Source: Asterias rubens
Taxonomy: Eukaryota; Echinodermata; Asteroidea; Forcipulatida; Asteriidae
NCBI RefSeq assembly: GCF_902459465.1
Contig: NC_047078.1
Coordinates: forward strand, 10,378,333 to 10,442,332
Reading direction: 5' to 3'
DNA length: 64,000 nucleotides
Positions 56,541-64,000 of the stretch are shown piece by piece. The translations under genes were made by a program, and so were the position numbers. Every line of letters begins with the position of its first letter. Within the stretch, counting starts at the first letter, position 1. The notes beneath the pieces are model-generated. The model was not told the DNA's origin, made no database searches, and saw nothing but the letters and a program-made list of their open reading frames with translations.

Positions 56541-57040
56541 CCATTCCTCTGTAGTAATCACAGAATGGGTACTTAAATAAGATCAGGATCCTTTATCATT
56601 GACAGTGCCATTAGGATTGTCTCAAGAAACAAAATGAGGCTTGACATCCAAATTTAATCTGTTTCCTTTTGTCAAACTTTGAGAGTTTCGATCGGTACAC
56701 GGGAACCAGACAAAATGGCCGAACTGTGGTAAAGGTGTTTTTAATCTGTTAGTATTGCTTACATAAGTTTAAACAAATTATTTAAAATTGAATTGTTTAC
56801 CTTCATGAGTTGTTATTGATTGATCCTCCCCTTACCCCTGGGGTGGGTTGATCGATTGAAAGAACGAACAAGAAAATTGAGCGAACACCTTCTTATATGA
56901 AAGTCTTGCAGCTCTGGTTAGGATCATGGCATCGTTTGTAACTTATGGCCCTGTTTAAATGACCGAGCTGTCCTTTTTTTCTAGGGGTTTGTGTCATAGC
57001 AAATAGCAAACTAGAAACCTATCAACGTTTTCTCTAGCAG
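56541..57040. other. Downstream of POLR1H array, nothing recognised
   Basis: Unique-looking sequence follows the last unit. I find no ORF with a recognisable family. Confidence 0.4.
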
Positions 57041-57044
57041 TGGC

Positions 57045-57665
57045 TTACTGTTGTACCACTACCATCATACATGACTTTCATCCCTTTATGCTAGGGGTTG
57101 GGTCACAGCAAACTTAGTAAAGTTTTCCATTAGTGGCTTACTGTTGTACCACTACCATCATACATGACTTTCATCCCTTTATGCTAGGGGTTGGGTCACA
57201 GCAAACTTAGTAAAGTTATCCATTAGTGGCTTACTGTTGTACCACTACCATCATACATGACTTTCATCCCTTTATGCTAGGGGTTGGGTCACAGCAAACT
57301 TAGTAAAGTTTTCCATTAGTGGCTTACTGTTGTACCACTACCATCATACATGACTTTCATCCCTTTATGCTAGGGATTGGGTCACAGCAAACTTAGTAAC
57401 GTTTTACATTAGCGGCTTACTGTTGTACCACTACCATCATACATGACTTTCATCCCTTTATGCTAGGGATAAGGTCACAGCAAACTTAGTAAAGTTTTAC
57501 ATTAGTGGCTTACTGTTGTACCACTACCATCATACATGACTTTCATCCCTTTATGCTAGGGGTTGGGTCACAGCAAACTTAGTAAAGTTCTCCATTAGTG
57601 GCTTACTGTTGTACCACTACCATCATACATGACTTTCATCCCTTTATGCTAGGGATTGTGTCACA
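57045..57665. repeat. 93-bp satellite, about 6.5 units
   Basis: The unit contains TAGTGGCTTACTGTTGTACC then ACTACCATCATACATGACTT and TCATCCCTTTATGCTAGGGG. Units are almost identical, implying recent expansion or homogenisation. Confidence 0.92.
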
Positions 57666-57910
57666 GCAAACTAAATGTTGAGGTTCATACAACACATGAC
57701 CTTTGCCCCTTCTTACCTGGGGAAATGACTGGTACTTTATATTAGCCCACCCGCCATGTGACCTCTGACCCTTCCTCTGTGGGGTAAGGTTACTGTAAAC
57801 CTTTGCGGGTGTATGTCAGAAATGGCCACTGAAATTTTACCACTGCCCCCTTCCCACCTGGGGTATTTGTTGCAAAAACATAATGATAAATCTTGAACCA
57901 TGTGTTGTGA

Positions 57911-58070
57911 TGGACCCTTCCCATGAAATATGCTAAGCAGACGCGCAATCGCATCTGCGTCACACGCCCATTAGCCGTACATAAAACAGCGCGATATTCC
58001 CTCATTTTGCCAACCAAAATTTAAGTGCGCACGCGCTATGTGCAATTTATATATTTCATGTGAAGGGTCT
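57911..58070. mobile_element. Small MITE (GACCCTTCCCATGAAATAT ends)
   Basis: GGACCCTTCCCATGAAATAT and ATATTTCATGTGAAGGGTC are inverted, with a GC-rich interior containing CGCGCAATCGCA and GCGCACGCGC. Confidence 0.65.
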
Positions 58071-58844
58071 AAGAAATAGGACATTGTGAAAAGATTTGTC
58101 GTTTTTGGTAGTTTGGGTCACAACTGCATAATGTTTGTGTATTTTACTTAAAAGTCTTAATACATTTTATCGAGACATTCCCATGAAACGAGTTCACATT
58201 ACTTCGTACAAAATGCATACATTTTTCACATTGAATGTTCGACTTTACTTTCCAAAATACGGAATTTTAAATTCTTGTTTTTTCTTCAAAACTCTCTTGG
58301 CAAATGTTTTTTTCCCTACTACTTTTAAAACTTTGCTCGCTTTAAAAACCTCTTTTCTAGATTTTCCCAGAGTTGGATTATCTTGAATTGGTTTAGGAAA
58401 GCAAAAATTTCTGTAAAATGTGCTTGTGACTCAAATTGTGGGAGTGCCTCTGGTTCTATATTGATACTTTGATGATTGTGAAGCCAAGTACAACTTGCAC
58501 TCTTCTTGAGACCAATCTTCATGACATACGAGTACGTCGCTAATTTAACCAAATTTATTCATTTTAGGCATGACGTGTTTGGATAAGTGTGACGCACACC
58601 TGTCCAAACTCAAAATGAAATTTATTAAAAAGTACAATATCCTTTACGAAACAGCCACAAACTTCATTTGATTTTTTTTAATTTTCTTCCTTGCATTGCT
58701 GTGACAGTAATAATTAACAGTTCTAAATTTCAGAGAAAACTTTTATTTCAACTCAAGGATAGTAAATGTTGTACTTGGCTGTTTTTATAATTTGAAAAAT
58801 TGTTGTCTTAAATTAATTGGTAACCATTCATTAAATGCTATAGA

Positions 58845-61800
58845 AAGCACCACTGAACTGTAGAAGCAGCAGAGTTGTGCAAACGTGTGTGCCGGTTGGT
58901 GTGGCTTACTACTATCTGGAAAGTGTGACAACCTAATGATCCAAGAGTTAATGGTTGGGTAAGCATTTTATTAAGTGAAATCTTGTTGATGTGGCGCTGG
59001 TAGTCTGTCTTACCGGTGTCCTACCTTACATGATTGACAAACTATTTCAACTTTTCGATCTCCAACAAAAAAATTGAAACCTAAGAAAGAAAGGATTTGG
59101 TTGCCTGTTGAAGTCTTTGGGGGCCTGTATCAAAAGTGTCAAGGACTGAGGACCATTGCACTTTTTTTCACTTTTTTACCTGATCATTTTGTTATCCTAA
59201 GTTGGTACCCGTCTCTCTATACTGTTCCTGTGTAAACAGGTCTACTTTTTGATCAACCTTTTCTACACCGGACATCCTCTTCTGATCTGAGGGAGCCTCT
59301 GGACCTGACGGATGGCGGAGACTTCTACCCAGATGTTGGTGCGAGGGTCGGAGAAACGAGATTCTGAACATGGCTATTCACATTTCACTCAGGTACTCAG
59401 GCCTTTACATTGGTTTCACTTGTGTTAAGAAGTTTTGACTGTATCAAAAGGAGATATTAAAGATGACATTGGGATTGTGTAGGAAGTTAACAGGGTCCTT
59501 TATAGAAGAAACATCATCGCTTAGATAGATGCCGTTGTGCATTAGGTAATTGTAACTGGTTCAATTCTCAGCCACAGTAGGTTGTATGTACACTCCTTCG
59601 TCAGTTAGAATAGTGTTTAGATTTTAGATTTAGTTAAAACCCCTGTTGAACTGATTGACAACATTCAGTCTATGACGTTAACTATTGGTCTATTTCAGTG
59701 ACCAATTAACTAGGTTGTTCATTGTAGGTTTTGAGTGGTCAGCTTTATGACAGATTCTACAGTAGGTATGTTAACGACAATCAGTTGAGGAAATGATTTA
59801 CAAATGATGTTGACCAATAGACATTGCTTTTTTAACAAAGACTGCCACTGTGGTGTGCATGATTTGTATACATTTTTCATAAACGTAGTAATTTAGCTGC
59901 AGTAGGTGTTTTCAATCCTTCAGGGTATTAGTTATTGATAATTGTGAAGAGTTTTTACAACTGGTTAACCCTTTTCCAGCTGAACATGGGGACGACACTC
60001 AGGCGATTTACAAACACTCACAAAATGTGTTCAGTCGCAATGTTTGAATCTTGTTTCTCTAGTTATTTAGGCTGTTAAAGTGACAAAGACACTAATATTT
60101 TGACAGGTTCTAAAAAGAGTTGGCAAGTTTAAGATATGTAACCCGTAAAACTGTTGGGAACAAATGCAACCTACTAGTTTTTTGTCAGTACAACAATTGT
60201 ATTTTTTTTTTTTTAAAGATCTCTTTGAAACGAGACAAATCGTGTGCGATGTCCATCAATTATTTTAATTCTTTTATGGTTAACATGAGAATGTCTCAAC
60301 ATGTACAACAGCGAAGTGTACAATGGATCAAACTAGGTGTTTATTAGCGTATTAGCAGTATTAGTGTAGGCTTATTCAGTTAAATAACCTGGCTAGGTAG
60401 TTATAGGAAGCATAAACACTAGTCCAGTATTAGTGTAGAATTATTAAACAAATAACTCAATTAGTTATTTCTCAATTTGCTTGTTAGCTTGATTTTGTTA
60501 TGCCAAAAAGACACAGCAGGACACATGCACTGTTTACAGAATCACAGGTGTCTTTCTAGATGGAAAATACACCCAAGTATCTTATCGTCACTGATAAAAC
60601 CTTAGTTTTCCGACATCGACGTCAGATTCATATTTATGCAAAAACATTGCAGTTTATAATTGGTACGAAATCATTAGTTTGCAGTGGTTGGTTTGCAGAT
60701 TTACATGAAGTTACTCAGTAGGAGTAGTTGTTGATCCTAGATGTTCAATACTTTATTGGGACTTTATCAGCAATTTGTAGTTCCGTAGGATTTGAAACTT
60801 TGTTGTACTTAACCTAGGATCTTATCGTCACCGATAAAACCTTAATTTTCCGACATCGACGTCAGACTCATTTTTATGCAAAAACATTGTAATTTAAAAT
60901 TGGTGCGGAAATCATTAGCATGCAGTTGTTGGTTTGCAGGCTTACATGAAGTTAATCAGTAGGAGTAGTTGTTGATCCTAGATGTTCAATACTTTATTGG
61001 GACTTCATTAGCAATTTGTAGTTCCAGAGGAATTGAAACTTTGTTGTACTTAGGAGTTTAGAATTTGTTTAGAGACAGGTTAGGGTTTTTTTTAAGAGTT
61101 TTTTTTTCTCAGTCTAGTTATCCTTCATAAACCCAATGTCATCTACAATATCTCCTGTAATGATACTCAATGCAATGAAGATGCAAATCTGATGTTTGTG
61201 TATAACCTCACTTTTGACTTTGAAATTTGACTTTGAAATTTGACTTCATTTGAACGTGTAATCACACACACTGTTAAAATGTTGCGATGTTTTAACAAAT
61301 CCAAAACTTATGATTGATTTGAAACAAAATTTATGAAGAAGTGTAGTACTTCTAATGCAAGTGAAACCAATACATTCCTGAGTATGCTGTTAATTTTGAA
61401 AAGAACATGCGTATTTTAGTTCTGTTTTTTGTGCTTGTCACAAAAATTCACAAAATTGTTCAAGTTCAGCCGCCATGTTGGAATCTTGTTTCTCTGATCA
61501 GCGCATCATCATCTGGGTTGAAGTCTTCGTTATTCTGATGGTACAGGACTCAATCAGTGATGGAGTGGAAGCGTCCTTTTACACTTCAACCAAAATTCAA
61601 ACTTGAAACTTTACTCCAAGAACTTAGCGACGTGTTTGCCCGAACAGGGGGAGACGTCCGATGGTACACTTGATACAGATTCATCAAACATTTTAACGGG
61701 CAACTGAATCCTTTCCGACTTTTGTTTTGGACTTTGAAAAAAAAAATCTTAAGTTTGTTTTTGGCTTCGGACTTTTAAAAAACAATCTTTTTAGTTGTCA

Positions 61801-61990
61801 ATCATGTAAGGCAGGACATTGGTAAAACAGACTATCAATGAAACATTAACTTGATTTAACTTAATAAAATGCTTTCCTTCCATTAATACTTAGATCATTA
61901 AGTCGCTTCACTTTCTAGATAGTAGTTGGCCACACCGACCGGCACACACATTTGCGCAACTCTGCTGCTTCTACAGTTCAGTGGTGCTTA
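58845..61990. mobile_element. 3.1 kb element with about 80-bp inverted ends
   Basis: AGCACCACTGAACTGTAGAA, GCAGCAGAGTTG and TGTGTGCCGGT at the left reappear inverted at 61909-61990 with about 90% identity by eye. The inside has no recognisable protein and holds a large internal repeat. Likely a non-autonomous DNA transposon; the target duplication is not resolved. Confidence 0.65.
60578..61052. repeat. About 243-bp tandem duplication
   Basis: Both copies contain ATAAAACCTTA, TTTTCCGACATCGACGTCAG, GTAGGAGTAGTTGTTGATCC and TAGATGTTCAATACTTTATT. They start near 60578 and 60821. Confidence 0.85.
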
Positions 61991-62339
61991 AAAAAAATCA
62001 AAAAAATCCCTTAAAAAACGCCTTTTTTATATAGACTAAGTCAGCCAAAAATATTTCTCGTGCCGTTGTACGGTTCGAAATTAACTGCGTAAAAAGTTTG
62101 GCCCTACCCCCCCTATTATTAAAATCTTGATCAACCAAGTGCACCCCCTATAGGGGTGCGGAAGAGACTGTATCCCAAAGTAATGTACACCAACAATGTA
62201 ATCAACTAGAAATTTGCACATGACACTTATACAAGGCGTCAAATTCAAATTACCATTAGATTATATAGCTAGGTACATCAAAATGGAATTCAGCCCCTTA
62301 TTAAAGGTATCGTCTTATAGCTTGTTGTGACTTTAAATA

Positions 62340-62790
62340 ACAATAAAATGGAGTCCCATTGTGGACTTAGTCATTTTTTGACCAAATCACTAGCCATTGT
62401 TTGTACTTAGTAATCTTTTGAGCAGAAACTCATAGTCAATGTTTGTACTTAGTCTTTTTTTGGACTTAGTCATTTTTTGGACCAAAACACTTGCTAATTA
62501 TTGGCTTTCTGTGTCCTTTTGTGGACTTAGTCATTTTTTGACCTTAACACTAGCCATTGTTTGTACTTAGTAATTTTTTGAGCAGAAACTCATAGTCAAT
62601 GTTTGTACTTAGTCATTTTTTGGACAAAAACACTTGCTAATTATTGGCTTTCTGTGTAATTTTTTGAGCAGAAACTCATAGTCAATGTTTGTACTTAGTC
62701 TTTTTTTGGACTTAGTCATTTTTTGGACAAAAACACTTGGTAATTATTGGCTTTCTGTGTCCTTTTGTGGACTTAGCCATTTTTTACTTT
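62340..62790. repeat. Higher-order tandem repeat with GTACTTAGTCATTTTTTG
   Basis: Shuffled blocks of GTGGACTTAGTCATTTTTTG, GAGCAGAAACTCATAGTCAA, TGTTTGTACTTAGT and CTAATTATTGGCTTTCTGTG alternate in several orders. Confidence 0.8.
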
Positions 62791-63800
62791 CCAAGATTGA
62801 GATTATAAAGTCACAGAACAAGCTATAAGATGCGGCCTTTATAGAAGATACAACATTGGTAGTTACGCTATTGTGAATTAAGTTAAATGCGGAAATTTAG
62901 TGAACATGCATTACCTTAAATGCAAGGAAACATTCATCTAAATGTCCACTTGATGTAAAAACTGTATTGAGTTAAACAATAAATAAAGAAATTTGTTTTG
63001 AAACGCTGCAATTTGAGATAATGCTTTTTTTGTCCAAATTTGTGCACTCTATATCCAGTATATGAATACCAATGTTGTACCTTCTTTATAAGTAAGAAAT
63101 GCAACCTGTAAAACATTAAGGAGTCCAATTTAATTTGATTTTTTTAAAAAGAAACAAAAAATACTCTTTGATTCTGTAAATATTCTGAGTTCTTGTAAGA
63201 TGAAGAAAAAGCACAAAAAATTATTTTACAAGTTTGCAGACACCAAACAGTTAATTCATGTTTTCATGAGACTAGTTTTTTGTTAGCCATGTGGACTCCT
63301 TTTTGAAAAAAACAGGTTACATTTCTTCCTTGGTTGATCATTTATATTTCTTAGCTATGATTGTCATTTGCCAGCTGATGTTTCTTCTCGGATAAATGCT
63401 TAACTGGTTTTGGGGGTTCAAGTTGAATTTTGAAACTTAAACACACATTTTTAATACTTTTAATAAAAACAAGTATGAATTGAAAGCTGTATTTGATTTT
63501 ACAAATACAATTTTTGAATTGTGGCACTTGGCATTACAAAAAAGGACATTTTGAAATAATTTCAATGAGGTTTTCAAAAAGTAATTACATGTATACATCA
63601 ACTGGCATATTTCGAACCATCAATTTAAGCAACTATCAAATGAATAGTAAGGAAGCAATAAGAGTGCCAAAGCACCCCCAAAACAAAAATTGTTTTAATT
63701 AAAACATTCAGGAAACATAACATACAACATAGTCATAATCAAGTTCTTGAGGTTGGGGTGGGTGGGGGTAATGTCTAACAGTGTGGATGCACTAATTGAT
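62791..63800. other. AT-rich sequence, no gene recognised
   Basis: The open frames here are short and A/T-driven. No splice-supported coding or repeat structure was found. Confidence 0.4.
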
Positions 63801-63839
63801 GTCATTGTTTTCTTTCTTTTCTTTGGAAACCTTTTAAAG

Positions 63840-63870
63840 TTTGCTCAAATAAAGTCTTGAAAATTCAAAT
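63840..63870 (+). terminator. Possible polyadenylation region
   Basis: CTCAAATAAAGTCTTG then CAAATAAAC, followed by a TCTGGTTTGCTT stretch, looks like a poly(A) signal with a downstream GT-rich element. No matching gene end is identified, though a long 3' UTR from the left is possible. Confidence 0.3.
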
Positions 63871-64000
63871 AAACAATCTAGTCTGGTTTGCTTATTATTT
63901 TCTGATGAATCCTGATATTTGGACAATTTTTGGTTCTATGAAAAGCTTTGATGATCCACTATTCCCATTCTTAGTGTTGATGAACTAATTAAAAAGTAAC

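Noticed and set aside
57045..57665. CRISPR-like direct repeat array
   Set aside because: The units are contiguous 93-bp repeats without unique spacers, and the genome is eukaryotic.

Overview
This window is eukaryotic nuclear DNA. It has split genes with GT/AG introns, AT-rich non-coding sequence, (ATT)n-tailed retroelement debris and many small inverted-repeat transposons. The gene content (USP25/28-type deubiquitinase, class C GABA-B-like receptor, RNA polymerase I zinc-ribbon subunit) and the repeat style suggest a marine invertebrate deuterostome. An echinoderm, perhaps a sea star, is my best guess; that is inference, since no marker in the window fixes the species.

Layout. (1) About 0.64-10.39 kb, + strand: the last eight exons of a USP25/USP28-like ubiquitin hydrolase, starting inside the catalytic domain (497 residues in view; the 5' part lies off the left edge). 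(2) About 10.4-13.8 kb: intergenic, with hairpin MITEs and a tRNA-like SINE piece. (3) About 13.80-41.59 kb, - strand: a complete-looking 17-exon GABA-B-receptor-like GPCR (about 799 residues), convergent with the USP gene. Intron 1 is about 14.3 kb and holds most of the large transposons: a 3.88 kb long-TIR element with 9-bp target duplications, a relic Tc1/mariner nested inside it, a fold-back element, a truncated LINE, and a local duplication that copied part of exon 1. (4) About 44.37-51.16 kb, + strand: a POLR1H (RPA12/ZNRD1)-like gene of four exons whose last two exons occur in four tandem units (50.0-56.5 kb). Copies 3 and 4 are broken. A second long-TIR element (47.1-49.4 kb) sits in its intron. 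(5) About 56.5-64 kb: no convincing gene; a 93-bp satellite, a 3.1 kb element with about 80-bp inverted ends, and other tandem repeats.

The three genes show no operon-like link; they are ordinary neighbours. The strongest signals outside the genes come from the repeats. Three insertions can be read against an uninserted copy in the same window (TA for the Tc1 relic, TTAA for two MITEs). One abundant TTAA MITE family keeps a central hairpin while the hairpin sequence itself differs between subfamilies. The POLR1H terminal-exon array, and its unusual residues at the RSADE motif, are the most interesting gene-level observations. All reading frames, splice sites and repeat boundaries were worked out by eye.
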